Assembly (NCBI RefSeq): GCF_013694105.1
Contig: NZ_JACEFG010000001.1
Span: forward strand, 434,001 to 498,000
Direction of reading: 5' to 3'
Source of the DNA: Halobacillus locisalis
GTDB taxonomy: Bacteria > Bacillota > Bacilli > Bacillales > Halobacillaceae
Length of the DNA stretch: 64,000 nt
Shown: positions 33,160-42,406 of the stretch, piece after piece
Layout: the number at the start of each line of letters is the position of its first letter
Position numbering within the stretch: position 1 is the first letter of the stretch
Made by a program: the position numbers and the translations under genes
Notes under the pieces: generated by a model
Told to the model about the DNA's origin: nothing
The model's database searches: none
Seen by the model: the letters and a program-made list of their open reading frames with translations, nothing else

Positions 33160-33186
33160 TAGATTATGTAGAAGTGTGGAGTTAGT
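33160..33186 (-). promoter_or_regulatory. Sigma-K-like promoter of the Cys-rich gene
   Basis: On the minus strand, AC (33185-33186), 16 nt, then CATAATCTA (33160-33168), an exact match to the sigma-K -10 CATANNNTA with the right -35 spacing. Transcription would start near 33150, about 20 nt before the ATG. Confidence 0.65.
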
Positions 33187-33357
33187 ATAGTTCAGATGTC
33201 TATACGAGGCCAAAAATGTACGCTTGTCTATAGAGTTTGCAGGTTTACGAAAAATTTGTTTTACACCTATAAGGTTCATAGACTTTGCGTTTTATAGTTT
33301 TTTCACATTTGTGCTTCGCAATTTGCATTCGAAATATTACTATAGAGGAGGTCGGCA

Positions 33358-33813
33358 ATGGAAGAGGATGAGCGCTCCAGTATAGAGAAAGTACGAGGGG
33401 TTCTAGTTCGTATTTTGTTCGTCATCTTAAGTGTAGGTATGGGGTATTTGTTTGCCTACCAATGGGGTTTTTTACCGAATGGCTATGAATGGATCGGTGA
33501 ACAGTCATCAACCATCACCATTCAGAAGAATGACTTATACGGTCTCAAAGATAAAGAACTTGATATAAGTTTTGAAGAAGACGAAAGCTTTAAAATGTCT
33601 CGATTGAGAGATCAAGTCGAGGGTCAGTTCCTCCACTACTTCTTCTTTTTCAGTACGGCATTTGTCATGATTTTCTCATTTTTACAAGATCGGTTTATTG
33701 ATGAGCCTTTAAAGAAGGGGCAGTTATTCGGTGCTTTGTTCACGCTATTCATGGCATGGGTCAATGTTGCGATGCAGCTTAGCCAAATTAGTGAAATGGT
33801 ATCAGGAGGATGA
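33358..33813 (+). CDS. Membrane protein with three helices
   Basis: A 151-residue protein with helices near residues 16-34, 91-111 and 118-139 and an external or cytoplasmic loop of about 50 residues in between that is rich in Asp, Glu and Lys. AGAGGAGG precedes the ATG. The last part (KKGQLFGALFTLFMAWVNVAMQ) is helical. No family recognised. It is a single gene between the Cys-rich gene and a lipoprotein gene. Confidence 0.68.
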   Translation: MEEDERSSIEKVRGVLVRILFVILSVGMGYLFAYQWGFLPNGYEWIGEQSSTITIQKNDLYGLKDKELDISFEEDESFKMSRLRDQVEGQFLHYFFFFSTAFVMIFSFLQDRFIDEPLKKGQLFGALFTLFMAWVNVAMQLSQISEMVSGG

Positions 33814-34043
33814 TGGTGGACCATCAGCAACTCTTTTGTGAATCTACCTTGACTGCATGTCCACTAGACCCTATAAAAGCGGACCATTGAGGTTTGAGTA
33901 CACATACTTATACATATACTTGATCGTCGATGGGGGATTGTAGAAAAGCTGAAGGGGAGCGTCATGAACACGTACTCTGATCAACCGCATGAATTATCTG
34001 TTTACTTGAGGACATGCAAGTAAGTGATGTGGGGAGGAAGGAA

Positions 34044-34937
34044 ATGAAGCCGGAATTATTGGTTAAACTATTCGTTACAGCCTTACTATTACTAACAGTA
34101 GGGTGCCAACAAGATAAAGAAGACACCAAAACAAAAACGATAGAAGACTTCCTCGCATCTAAGGCTGATGTAACAGAAGTGGAGATGCACGTGAATGATT
34201 ATGAATTCGCTGCTTCAGAGCGGGCGGTTTTAAAGACTGAACAACGGTTAGGCGAATTTCTCAGTATGGTGAATGGATTGGAAATTGTTGAAGTCGATCA
34301 AGAGGAAGACTCTGAGTTGATTGAAGAAATGGAGTCCTACCGAAATGATAAGCAATCACTTATCGCATATCTTGAACACAAGGAAAGTAAGCATGTATCG
34401 ACCATTGAACTATCGAAGAGCGGGTTAGGTTTATTTGTTGTATTTGAGGAGAATGGACAAGGTAAACCGTATCACATCGTAAATAGCAAGGGAGATAGGT
34501 ACGAGGAGATGTTGAGTTTCTTTGATTCAGTTCTTGAAGACGTGCCCGTTATTACAAAACCAGTAGACTCTGTCACCATTCTCAAACGTCAAGAAAATGA
34601 AGGACGTATCCAGTCTGTAGTAAACGTAACGAGAGACAATGTACCGATTATTATCGATGATCGCAAGGTAGAGGCAACATTTGGTGTATCTGCAACATTT
34701 CTTGTTTTAGAGAACGAAGAAGGTACCATTGTGACTGAGCCTCAGGAGTTTACTATTCAGCCTGATGGTGACCAGCTAATATGGAAACAGAGTGGTTGGA
34801 GAAACATAGAAAGTGAAAGGAATACTTACTTACAGATTGTGACGCTTGAAAATTCATTCGTTCCTTATTCGACTGAAGTGATAATTACCATAACAGTAAA
34901 GAGTGAGGACAGCATTGAATTAGACGTCATCTATTAA
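34044..34937 (+). CDS. Lipoprotein of unknown function
   Basis: A 297-residue exported lipoprotein. The signal ends in LLTVGC, with the Cys (about residue 21) as the lipidated first residue, then an acidic Lys/Asp/Glu linker. The rest has two or three beta-rich domains; I recognise no motif. ATG 34044 has GGAGGAAGG upstream; an in-frame ATG at 34014 lacks a site and would precede the signal oddly. A GNAT gene follows 14 nt later and may share the transcript. Confidence 0.8.
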   Translation: MKPELLVKLFVTALLLLTVGCQQDKEDTKTKTIEDFLASKADVTEVEMHVNDYEFAASERAVLKTEQRLGEFLSMVNGLEIVEVDQEEDSELIEEMESYRNDKQSLIAYLEHKESKHVSTIELSKSGLGLFVVFEENGQGKPYHIVNSKGDRYEEMLSFFDSVLEDVPVITKPVDSVTILKRQENEGRIQSVVNVTRDNVPIIIDDRKVEATFGVSATFLVLENEEGTIVTEPQEFTIQPDGDQLIWKQSGWRNIESERNTYLQIVTLENSFVPYSTEVIITITVKSEDSIELDVIY

Positions 34938-34951
34938 GGAGGGTAAGTTAT

Positions 34952-35422
34952 ATGCAACTCACCAGCAGGCCAATGGGCATGAATGAAGCTAGAGAAATAG
35001 TGCAGTGGCGCTATGAACCTCCTTATGATCTTTATAATAATGACGACAAAGAAGAGACCATTTACGAATTCACAAATGGCTCTTATGTTGCGCTTTACAA
35101 TGAACAAGAACACCTCTTTGGATTTTATTGTACCGGTGCTTCAGCACAAGTTCCAGCTGGACATAAGCAAGGTGTTTATAAAGAAGCTTTGTTAGATATC
35201 GGGCTTGGGATGAACCCGGATGATGTAGGTTGCGGAAATGGACGCGACTTTTGTGAGGTTGTTCTTTCAATAATCATACATACACATGGCAAAACACCTA
35301 TCCGGTTATCTGTCGCGACATTCAATGCTCGTGCGATTCGAGTGTATGAAAAGCTTGGCTTTGTAAGATTAGACTATTTCCATACCGATGTGACAGAATT
35401 CATTACGATGGTGAAACGTTAA
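34952..35422 (+). CDS. GNAT family N-acetyltransferase
   Basis: A 156-residue acetyltransferase. The region GLGMNPDDVGCGNGRDF (about residues 89-105) is motif A, with G-x-G-N-G as acetyl-CoA loop, and LSVATFNARAIRVYEKLGFV (about 119-138) is motif B. Relatives usually have a DLTGQGNG loop, so VGCGNG is a mild variant. AAGGAGGG is 8-9 nt before the ATG. The gene starts 14 nt after the lipoprotein gene. Substrate unknown. Confidence 0.87.
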   Translation: MQLTSRPMGMNEAREIVQWRYEPPYDLYNNDDKEETIYEFTNGSYVALYNEQEHLFGFYCTGASAQVPAGHKQGVYKEALLDIGLGMNPDDVGCGNGRDFCEVVLSIIIHTHGKTPIRLSVATFNARAIRVYEKLGFVRLDYFHTDVTEFITMVKR

Positions 35423-35659
35423 TGCATTTGCTATAGAGAGACTTGTTAAACGAGCCGATCAAATGCAGCCCTTCATGGAAATGGAAAATGTCTGAGAAGC
35501 TTGACGAAACCTGAGATCACTGATAGAGTAATGATTAATTATTCTTGTTCGGTTATGAATGAAAGAAAAGGTAACTGAAACGTTATTCTCGTCTGAAATG
35601 AATACGCAGGGCAATAATAGTAATACAATGTGGAGAATATCCACGCAGGAGGTAACACT

Positions 35660-35857
35660 ATGTTACAAGGTACAGTTAAATGGTTTAACGCTGAAAAAGG
35701 ATTCGGATTTATCGAAGTAGAAGGTCAAGACGACGTATTCGTACACTTCTCTGCTATTGAAGGCGAAGGTTTCAAAACTCTAGAAGAAAACGAAACAGTT
35801 TCTTTCGAAATCGTTGAAGGCAACCGTGGCCCGCAAGCTGCTAACGTTCAAAGATAA
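35660..35857 (+). CDS. Cold-shock domain protein (CspA/CspB family)
   Basis: A 65-residue OB-fold protein with RNP1 KGFGFIEV (residues 13-20) and RNP2 VFVHFS (residues 26-31), which bind single-stranded RNA and DNA, and the GTVKWFN start. It acts as RNA chaperone in cold and in growth. ATG 35660 has GGAGG upstream; an in-frame codon at 35630 lacks a site. A long untranslated leader, common in cold-shock mRNAs, may lie in 35423-35659, and a strong terminator follows. Confidence 0.95.
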   Translation: MLQGTVKWFNAEKGFGFIEVEGQDDVFVHFSAIEGEGFKTLEENETVSFEIVEGNRGPQAANVQR

Positions 35858-35871
35858 TTTCTTTTTCCTCC

Positions 35872-35904
35872 AAAAAAGGCTTCCTCATGCAGGAAGCCTT
35901 TTTT
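35872..35904 (+). terminator. Terminator after the cold-shock gene
   Basis: A 14-bp perfect stem (35872-35885 with 35891-35904) around CATGC, ending in TTTTTT. Confidence 0.92.
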
Positions 35905-36020
35905 GTTGCCGTTATTATGAAAGGATTTAGTATAATGAAAAAGTAGAAATGCATATATCGGGCTCTGGAATATTCGATTGTGAAATGCTTTCTTGTATTG
36001 AAGAATAGGAGGGTGATGAA

Positions 36021-36800
36021 GTGCAAACATTGAAAGGACGAGTGGCTATTGTAACGGGAGCGAGCCGTTCTAAAGGTATCGGTACAGCGATCTGTCATGA
36101 ATTGGCTGAGGCAGGGGCTGACATCTTTTTTACTCATTTCAGTCCCTATGACGAATCTTCTGGTAACGGATGTGAAGGGGATTGGCCGAATCAGCTATCG
36201 AAAGAATTACAAGCAAAAGGTGTGCGTGCTGAGCATATGCACTTGGATCTCGGAGAGGAAGATACTCCAACCCGTCTGCTTCAAGAGGTTGAAAATCGTT
36301 TGGGCGTCGCTTCGGTCCTCGTTCATAATGCGACATACCAGACGAATACAAATTTCCGTACGCTGGACGTTGAAACACTTGATACATATTATAGAATCAA
36401 TAATCGTGGACCGATATTGCTAAGCACAGCTTTCGCGAAGAGGTTTGAACAAACGTTCTCGAAAGAGCATGGTGGACGGATCATCCATCTCGTATCCGGA
36501 GGTCCTGATCCGGACAACTTAGCCTATATTGCTACCAAAGGTACGATTAGAGCCTTGACGTATCCTTTGGCAGTGGGGCTTGCTCCCCTCGGAATCACAG
36601 TCAATTCAGTTGATCCAGGTCCGACGGATTCAGGGTGGATCGACGAAGAATTGAAGCAACAGTTCTTGCCTCTTTTTCCAAAAGGGAGGGTTGGAGTTCC
36701 GCAAGACGCAGCTAAATTGATTCGCTTCCTCGCTAGTGCTGATGCCGACTGGATAACAGGCCAAACAATCGAATCGAATGGCGGTTTTCTTGGTAAATAA
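36021..36800 (+). CDS. Short-chain dehydrogenase/reductase (SDR)
   Basis: A 259-residue SDR with the cofactor loop TGASRSKGIG (residues 12-21), which has extra residues compared with TGxxxGIG but keeps the GIG, NATY (103-106) in place of the usual NAG, and a catalytic set Ser159, Tyr169 and Lys173 (YIATK). The end has WITGQTIESNGG, typical of the family. Substrate unknown; 3-oxoacyl-ACP-reductase-like enzymes are nearest. GTG at 36021 has AGGAGGG upstream. A terminator follows. Confidence 0.9.
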   Translation: MQTLKGRVAIVTGASRSKGIGTAICHELAEAGADIFFTHFSPYDESSGNGCEGDWPNQLSKELQAKGVRAEHMHLDLGEEDTPTRLLQEVENRLGVASVLVHNATYQTNTNFRTLDVETLDTYYRINNRGPILLSTAFAKRFEQTFSKEHGGRIIHLVSGGPDPDNLAYIATKGTIRALTYPLAVGLAPLGITVNSVDPGPTDSGWIDEELKQQFLPLFPKGRVGVPQDAAKLIRFLASADADWITGQTIESNGGFLGK

Positions 36801-36848
36801 TCTACAAATGCTGGGTTGAAAGTGGGCTGAGATCGTGTTGATTTGCCT

Positions 36849-36886
36849 AAAAAAAGCACCTTCCATTTTTAAGAAGGTGCTTTTTA
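36849..36886. terminator. Terminator after the SDR gene
   Basis: A 13-bp stem (36851-36863 with 36873-36885) with a 9-nt loop; T-run on the plus side and A-run on the other. Confidence 0.88.
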
Positions 36887-37029
36887 ATGTAGGTTGTTTT
36901 CTGAGGATTATTCTATAAGTGACAACGGATAAATAGTTTATGTTTAACTAAACATTCCACCAAAACTTGAACCAAACCTGACTGCTAGAAATATACGAGC
37001 ACGACCATAACGTTAAACCACGATATTCT

Positions 37030-37224
37030 CTAAGCTTTGTTGGAACGAGAGAATTGAACGAAATAAAAAATCCCCCGCATGACAGATGAAAGTGTTATTG
37101 GCACCCAAACTGAAAATCCAATGCTACTCTTCTCCATACCAAAGGCGAATAAGACTAAAAGGTTAAAAGCTAACAATAAATGCAAAGCTATAGTGTTGTA
37201 AATGTGAAACGCTTTATTGCTCAT
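37030..37224 (-). CDS. Small membrane protein (64 aa)
   Basis: A 64-residue protein with hydrophobic segments at about residues 10-30 and 35-55 and a short basic tail. The ribosome site (AAAGGTG, about 11 nt before ATG) is weaker than in its neighbours. No family recognised. It lies between the SDR terminator and a lipoprotein gene on the other strand. Confidence 0.5.
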   Translation of the reverse strand: MSNKAFHIYNTIALHLLLAFNLLVLFAFGMEKSSIGFSVWVPITLSSVMRGIFYFVQFSRSNKA

Positions 37225-37572
37225 CTTATTTCTCGCACCTTTCTAATGTTAATTTTTAACTCCTATTCTATAAGACCACCATTTAATTAAAAAAATTGTA
37301 AAATGATATTTCTTAGTGAATTACACTGCCCTCCTGCGTATCAGTAAGAAGATAGTAATGGAGTTGGAAAAAATGAGAAACAGAACATTCATACTGTAAA
37401 AATATTGGAAGTTTTGGCTAATACATGTAGAATAGAGAGGGAAGAGAAATGTGGGAACTCGTATTGATGAGAAATTCTATCCGAAGTTCTATATGTTTTT
37501 ATTGATTTCACTGGTTGTATGTAATACACCGTTGCTGTATTAAGTTTGATTTAAGAGTGGGAGGAAACTGCA
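37225..37572. other. Intergenic region before the lipoprotein gene at 37573
   Basis: About 350 nt, A+T rich. It holds one weak small frame at 37451-37543 and nothing else I can defend; no repeat or clear promoter stands out. Confidence 0.6.
37451..37543 (+). CDS. Possible tiny hydrophobic peptide (30 aa)
   Basis: GTG at 37451 is 8-9 nt after GAGGG. The product would be 30 residues with one hydrophobic stretch (about 14-30). There is no overlapping gene, but the frame is very short and may be chance. It lies 29 nt before the next lipoprotein gene and could be a leader peptide. Confidence 0.3.
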   Translation: MGTRIDEKFYPKFYMFLLISLVVCNTPLLY

Positions 37573-38049
37573 ATGAGAGTCAAGCACATCGTCGTATTGT
37601 CCGCTCTGTTTTTGTTGATTTGTACAGGATGCACGAACCAGATTGATGCGGAATCAACGTTTGATCACGAAGAAGTGGCTGAAGATATGAAGCAGTTAAC
37701 CATCCATGTCGAACTGCCAACCTCAATTCCGTTCGAGCCTTATGACGTTCGAAGCAGTGCCTATCCTAACGGCGATGCCGAATCCTATTCATTAAGTTTA
37801 TACGCGGCACCTGAAGCGAAAGAAGGGATTGCCATTACGGCAGTTGAAGGAAATTTAAGTCCGCCAAAACAAACAGAGAAAGTAGAGCTTGCTAATGGTC
37901 GTGTAGGATATTTCGTTGAGCAAGGGGATGTTGCATCGATGTTTTGGGAGAAGGATAATGTCAGTTACCATGCTCAGCACGTATGTGAGGATAACCGTAA
38001 ATTGTTCTCTAAGGAAGGGTTTATTGGTTTTGTCAATCAGTTTCATTGA
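37573..38049 (+). CDS. Small lipoprotein
   Basis: A 158-residue lipoprotein. The signal ends LLICTGC, so the Cys near residue 20 would be lipidated. The mature part contains VELPTSIPFEPYDVRSSAYP and a final YHAQHVC region that recalls the DUF4367-type external beta domain, but I would not insist on it. GGGAGG is 8 nt before the ATG. Single gene. Confidence 0.78.
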   Translation: MRVKHIVVLSALFLLICTGCTNQIDAESTFDHEEVAEDMKQLTIHVELPTSIPFEPYDVRSSAYPNGDAESYSLSLYAAPEAKEGIAITAVEGNLSPPKQTEKVELANGRVGYFVEQGDVASMFWEKDNVSYHAQHVCEDNRKLFSKEGFIGFVNQFH

Positions 38050-38099
38050 TGAACGATTCCTTCGTTCTTTAAAATAATTTGTCCTATGAGGTGATCGTT

Positions 38100-38432
38100 A
38101 TGGAATTATTGATCATTGTGTTAGTGGCTAAATTATGTGGTGCTTTAATAGCCTTTAACTACTATAGGGCATTGAGTAGTGAGGATAAGAGTCAAGTACT
38201 TAAAGCATTTCGGGCTCCTTTGATTATCATTCCGATAGTCGGTGTTTATGGAGGAATGTTGATGATGATAGCGGCTGAGTCAAGTCGGATGCCGATATTA
38301 TCCTTTATTGGTGCTGCAATCATGCTAGCGGCTGGAGTTGTTATTTCCGTTGCTATTTGGAGATCGAATAAGTGGGTGAGTATGGGAGTTCCGATGGGCA
38401 TGACTATTGGTAGAGCCTTATTTATGATGTGA
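38100..38432 (+). CDS. Small membrane protein with four helices
   Basis: A 110-residue hydrophobic protein with segments near residues 2-20, 42-62, 64-86 and 88-108. GAGGTG lies 6 nt before ATG 38100; the frame is also open to a TTG at 38079 which has no site. Rich in Met, Gly and Ile. No family recognised. Confidence 0.68.
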   Translation: MELLIIVLVAKLCGALIAFNYYRALSSEDKSQVLKAFRAPLIIIPIVGVYGGMLMMIAAESSRMPILSFIGAAIMLAAGVVISVAIWRSNKWVSMGVPMGMTIGRALFMM

Positions 38433-38488
38433 TCGCTGTTGAAAAGTGATGTACATGATTGGGGAAATATGTCATATGGAGGTTGCGG

Positions 38489-39037
38489 ATGAATAAATGG
38501 AAGACACGCCATGTAGAGGATGTCATTGAAACGCCTTTTGTACATATTCAGAAAGAAATAGTGGAGTTGCCTGGTGGACAAATTATCGATGACTATCTTG
38601 TTCATGAGTACCCCGACTGGGTAAATGCAGTTGTTCTGACTAAACAACGAAACGTCGTACTTGTCAACCAGTATCGCCATGCAGGGAAGGATTCCTTTCT
38701 TGAGATCCCAGCAGGTAAAAGGGACTGAGGTGAATCTGATAGTTAGGGCATGGCTAGAGAAATAAGAGAAGAGACGGGATTTTCAAGTGCTCTCCCTCTT
38801 ATTGAATTAGGTAATGTAATGGTCAACCCGGCTTTACAAACAAATAAAGTGAAGACATTTTAAATACTCGGTGCAGAACAAAAACATAATCAAGATTTAG
38901 ACGAGACAGAAGAAATACATATTTAATTGATCGGTTTTGACGAGTTTTGTGACATGATTCAACGCCAGTTGGTGCAGACGCAATTGTTCACAGTACATGG
39001 TTATTATTTGGCAAAGGCTTATCTATCAGGTAATTGA
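38489..39037 (+). pseudogene. Decayed NUDIX hydrolase gene
   Basis: The first 80 codons are intact: GGAGG before ATG 38489, then VNAVVLTKQRNVVLVNQYRHAGKDSFLEIPAG, as in ADP-ribose pyrophosphatase-type NUDIX proteins. After GKRD the frame stops (38726-38728). The NUDIX box REIREETGF resumes in another frame near 38760, and that frame has two stop codons (near 38860 and 38923) before it ends at 39037 with ...YYLAKAYLSGN. So there is one frameshift and two nonsense changes; the enzyme cannot be made whole. Confidence 0.88.
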
Positions 39038-39163
39038 TAACAAGCTGATTAATGGTCCGGGGGACTATGTATTTAAAGAAACGGTTATACATACATCGAC
39101 TTACAAACTTTTGAAAATAAACACCTAGTATTAACTTTTTAAAAACTAGTATTAAGGTAGGTG

Positions 39164-39694
39164 ATGGAGCTTATGGAAACAGGAGTGGTTCGTATCCAGC
39201 CGTATTCAGGTCGTTATCTGAATCAAATCGTTGATTTAATTCTCTCCATCCAACAGGAAGAGTTCGGGGTAAAAATTTCACAATCAGATCAGCCTGATTT
39301 GCTTGAGATTGAAGAAGTCTATCAAAGGGCAAAAGGGAACTTCTGGTTTGCCATTTATGGTGAAGAGGTCATAGGCACCATCGGTTTATTCGATTTAGGA
39401 GAAGGTCAATTTGCATTGAAAAAAAAGTTCGTAAAGAAAACGTATCGAGGCCATAGCTACTCTGTTGGACATAATCTATTGCAAACGGCCACTCAGTGGG
39501 CATCAGAACACAAGGCAAGCGAGATATACTTGGGTACTACACCACAATTCAAAGCAGCGCATCGTTTTTATGAAAAGAGTGGATTTGAAGCCATTTCTCG
39601 AGAACAACTTCCCGAAGGCTTTCCGTTAGTTGATGTAGATCGACTCTTTTATCGAAAAGGTATAGAAAAGGGTTTAAAGCGTGAAGGGGTGTAG
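39164..39694 (+). CDS. GNAT family N-acetyltransferase
   Basis: A 176-residue acetyltransferase. LKKKFVKKTYRGHSYSVGHNLLQ (about residues 84-106) is motif A, with basic residues and a less usual R-G-H-S-Y-S-V-G loop in place of R-G-x-G-x-G; YLGTTPQFKAAHRFYEKSGFE (about 123-143) is motif B. The odd loop may weaken acetyl-CoA binding. The start is either ATG 39164 or ATG 39173; GTG 39161 is also in frame. A perfect palindromic terminator follows. Confidence 0.82.
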   Translation: MELMETGVVRIQPYSGRYLNQIVDLILSIQQEEFGVKISQSDQPDLLEIEEVYQRAKGNFWFAIYGEEVIGTIGLFDLGEGQFALKKKFVKKTYRGHSYSVGHNLLQTATQWASEHKASEIYLGTTPQFKAAHRFYEKSGFEAISREQLPEGFPLVDVDRLFYRKGIEKGLKREGV

Positions 39695-39735
39695 TTCTTC
39701 CTTGCAAAAAAATAGATATTATTGGGGATGGAGTA

Positions 39736-39773
39736 CAAAAATGCTCAGCGGAAATTTCCGCTGAGCATTTTTG
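39736..39773. terminator. Perfect 38-bp palindrome, bidirectional terminator
   Basis: The whole 38 bp is its own reverse complement (19 + 19, with no spacer), with T-runs at both outer ends. It separates the GNAT gene and rlmN. Confidence 0.92.
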
Positions 39774-39776
39774 GAT

Positions 39777-40862
39777 TTAACTTGTTTGCATTTTTCTCTT
39801 CTTACGTGCTTTTTCCTTCTCAATCTGCTTACTGCGAAGTTGACCACACGCCGCATCAATATCCGTTCCGTGCTCTGTACGAACTCCGCACTTTATTCCG
39901 CGATCCATTAATGTCTGATAGAACGTTAGGATAGCTTCTTTTTCACTTCGTTCGTAGGGGTGGTCGGCTACTGGATTATACGGGATCAAGTTGACGTATG
40001 AAAGATGTTTCTTATCCATTAATAGGTTTGCTAGTTCATGAGCTTCCTTCTCGTGGTCGTTGACATCTCTCAATAGAATATATTCAAACGTAATTCGACG
40101 ATTTGTCTTTTCTAAATAATAGTCAATTGCAGGCATAAGTTTTTCAAGTGGATAGGCTTTGTTAATTTTCATAATCCTTGAACGTAGCTCGTTGTTTGGT
40201 GCGTGTATAGAAAGAGCTAAGTTGATTTGAATACCTTCATCGGCAAATTCATACATTTTCGGTGCGATTCCACTTGTCGAAACTGTAATATGACGCGCGC
40301 CAATCGAAAGACCTTTTTGATCGTTGACGACGTTCAAGAAGTCGATCAAGTTGTCGTAGTTATCAAATGGCTCTCCGATTCCCATGACAACGATGTGGCT
40401 CACTCGTTCGTCCTTATTTTGTTTGTCTAGGTGGTGCTGCACTTGCATGATTTGTTCAACGATTTCTCCGCTGGTTAAGTCGCGGCTTTTACGCAAGATA
40501 CCACTAGCGCAGAACGAGCAGCCAATGTTACAGCCGACCTGTGTGGTTACGCACACAGATAATCCGTAGTTGAAACGCATTAATACTGTCTCAATGACAT
40601 TTCCGTCATCAAGCTTAAATAGAAACTTAATCGTACCGTCCTTAGACTCCTGCTTAATTTCTTCTGTTAACGTCTCAATTGTGAAGTGTTCATCTAATTT
40701 ATCAATACATGATTGGTTAACATTCTTCATATCAGAAAATTGAGTGACACGTTTTTGGTAAATCCAGTCCCAAACTTGCTTGGATCGGAATTTTTTCTCT
40801 CCGTGCTCTATCAACCAATCCGTCAGCTGATCAAACGTCAATCCGTAAATGGATGGTTTCAT
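39777..40862 (-). CDS. rlmN: 23S rRNA adenine-2503 C2-methyltransferase RlmN
   Basis: A 361-residue radical SAM methyltransferase. The CxxxCxxC iron-sulfur motif is C111, C115 and C118 (CNIGCSFC); a GGEPxxNYDNL-like element is [12 protein letters not shown], and the second reactive Cys is in DAACGQLR near the end. RlmN methylates A2503 of 23S rRNA and also A37 of some tRNAs. ATG 40862 follows GAGGAG. Upstream codons to 40910 lack a site. Confidence 0.95.
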   Translation of the reverse strand: MKPSIYGLTFDQLTDWLIEHGEKKFRSKQVWDWIYQKRVTQFSDMKNVNQSCIDKLDEHFTIETLTEEIKQESKDGTIKFLFKLDDGNVIETVLMRFNYGLSVCVTTQVGCNIGCSFCASGILRKSRDLTSGEIVEQIMQVQHHLDKQNKDERVSHIVVMGIGEPFDNYDNLIDFLNVVNDQKGLSIGARHITVSTSGIAPKMYEFADEGIQINLALSIHAPNNELRSRIMKINKAYPLEKLMPAIDYYLEKTNRRITFEYILLRDVNDHEKEAHELANLLMDKKHLSYVNLIPYNPVADHPYERSEKEAILTFYQTLMDRGIKCGVRTEHGTDIDAACGQLRSKQIEKEKARKKRKMQTS

Positions 40863-41277
40863 ATATACGCTCCTCTTGTAAAAAAAATCACTATTTCTAT
40901 CATACTTCATATGTGGGGCTGATACAAGTCTTAATCATGATGAGGATAGGTTAAACGTTGCATCCATCATTGATCAAGCAGACCTTGAAAGAGTGTGGAC
41001 CTATCAAAGTTTTTCGGAGTGATGGTGACATAATATTTACCAAAGCGCTCCTTGTATAAGCGTATTGAAAGCTTCATCACAAAAAGTAGCTTTGCGAATA
41101 AGACAATGTCCCACTACGATAGATTTAACGAATGTTGTACAGAACTTATAAGTCTTCTAACATTCTTATATTGAAATATTATCTCTGAAAAGAAGTGGAG
41201 ACAAATAGTGCATCTAAAATAATGGAGGGATTTGGTGGGGCATGTCGAATTGTAATAGACTAGTGGGAGGGATTCAA
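40863..41277. other. Intergenic region upstream of the serine hydrolase gene
   Basis: About 410 nt. I see no gene with a ribosome site, no terminator and no clear repeat. A minus-strand stretch at about 41048-41140 is open for about 30 codons without a start; I do not treat it as a gene. Confidence 0.55.
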
Positions 41278-42294
41278 TTGCTTATAAAAAAGAGTGATTC
41301 TAGGCTAGGTTCAGTTCATGAACATGTTTTACATACGTTTCAGCGCGTACTGGGGACAGGTGCGGCGACGCTTGTGATGCAAGAGGGAAAGGTCGTATTC
41401 GAAGAATATGTAGGAAGGCACTCTAGTCATTCAAATGCGCGATCCATTCAGGCGGATTCACAATTTTACGTAGCCTCTGTCAGAAAAAGTTATATCGGTT
41501 TCGCTATCGCTTATGCTGTGTATCATGGATTTATAGAAAACATCGACATACCTGTTATTAAAGTACTGAAGAACGTTGATCAAACCATTTGGAAAGGGAC
41601 CACCATTCGCCATCTACTGACGCATACCCACGGTTTGGAGAAGCGAAAAGGAGAAGTAAGTCGCATTCACCCACCAAGAACAGAGTGGACATATGAGGGG
41701 GTTGGCATTGAGGCGCTGACTGAAATTCTTGAGGTTACGACGGGAAGAACCGTTTCTCACATCTTACATAAAGAGGTATTTCAACCGCTCCAAATGACGC
41801 AATCTGATTGGTATGCAGAAACTGGTGAAAAACATGTAGATGTTATATTGAAAACGGAAGAAGATTCAGAATGGCAGCTAAGTCAAAGTCTAAAGGGTGA
41901 TGACAAGAATATGTACGTGTCTGCTCGGGAGCTTGCTATGTGGGGAAACCTTCATTTATATGAGGGGAAGCTCAACGGTATTCAAGTCGTGCCTAAGGAA
42001 CTGATCCGGCTTGCTACCACTCTTCAATCACCTGATGGCATTCAATCAGATGCGCCTCAGAACGGCTATTTATGGTTTGTGAAAAATCGTGAGTCGACAA
42101 AAACAGAAATAGGTGGGGCTGTGCCTAGGGGGTCGTTTCAGATCCTGGGATATACGGGTGTCACGCTTTTGGTCATTCCTGAAAAGAAGGTGGTTGCTGT
42201 CCGAATGTTCAATAGCTTCGGCTCGCCGGAAGGCTACGACTATTTAGAAGATGTTCGATCTTTTGGTGATAAGGTAGTTGAATCTATTAGGTAA
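41278..42294 (+). CDS. Serine hydrolase, beta-lactamase class C / esterase-like
   Basis: A 338-residue protein of the serine beta-lactamase-like family. The SxxK motif is S67-V-R-K70; a Tyr in WTYEGVG (about residue 137-143) sits where YxN normally lies, so the Asn appears replaced, and GYTG near residue 294 stands for KTG. The order LRHLLTHTHGL... is typical. Without signal peptide it is probably cytoplasmic, acting as esterase or peptidase rather than beta-lactamase. TTG 41278 has GGGAGGG 6 nt upstream; ATG 41242 is an alternative. Confidence 0.78.
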   Translation: MLIKKSDSRLGSVHEHVLHTFQRVLGTGAATLVMQEGKVVFEEYVGRHSSHSNARSIQADSQFYVASVRKSYIGFAIAYAVYHGFIENIDIPVIKVLKNVDQTIWKGTTIRHLLTHTHGLEKRKGEVSRIHPPRTEWTYEGVGIEALTEILEVTTGRTVSHILHKEVFQPLQMTQSDWYAETGEKHVDVILKTEEDSEWQLSQSLKGDDKNMYVSARELAMWGNLHLYEGKLNGIQVVPKELIRLATTLQSPDGIQSDAPQNGYLWFVKNRESTKTEIGGAVPRGSFQILGYTGVTLLVIPEKKVVAVRMFNSFGSPEGYDYLEDVRSFGDKVVESIR

Positions 42295-42406
42295 CGTGAG
42301 TAGCCGCTAAAATAGTAGAAGAGTATTTATAGTACATTAATGACCAAAACAATAGGAGTTTCCTATCGATGAATAGGGTTTGATTTCGTAATAAAGGAGA
42401 ATAATC

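Noticed and set aside
33964-34023. 19-codon frame with a ribosome site just upstream of a lipoprotein gene
   Set aside because: Too short to separate from chance; no repeat of regulatory codons suggests a leader.
39736-39773. Palindrome as a mobile-element end or operator
   Set aside because: T-runs on both sides and its position between two convergent genes fit a bidirectional terminator.
41048-41140. Minus-strand open stretch of about 30 codons in the gap before the serine hydrolase
   Set aside because: No start codon with a ribosome site and no recognised protein; too short to call.
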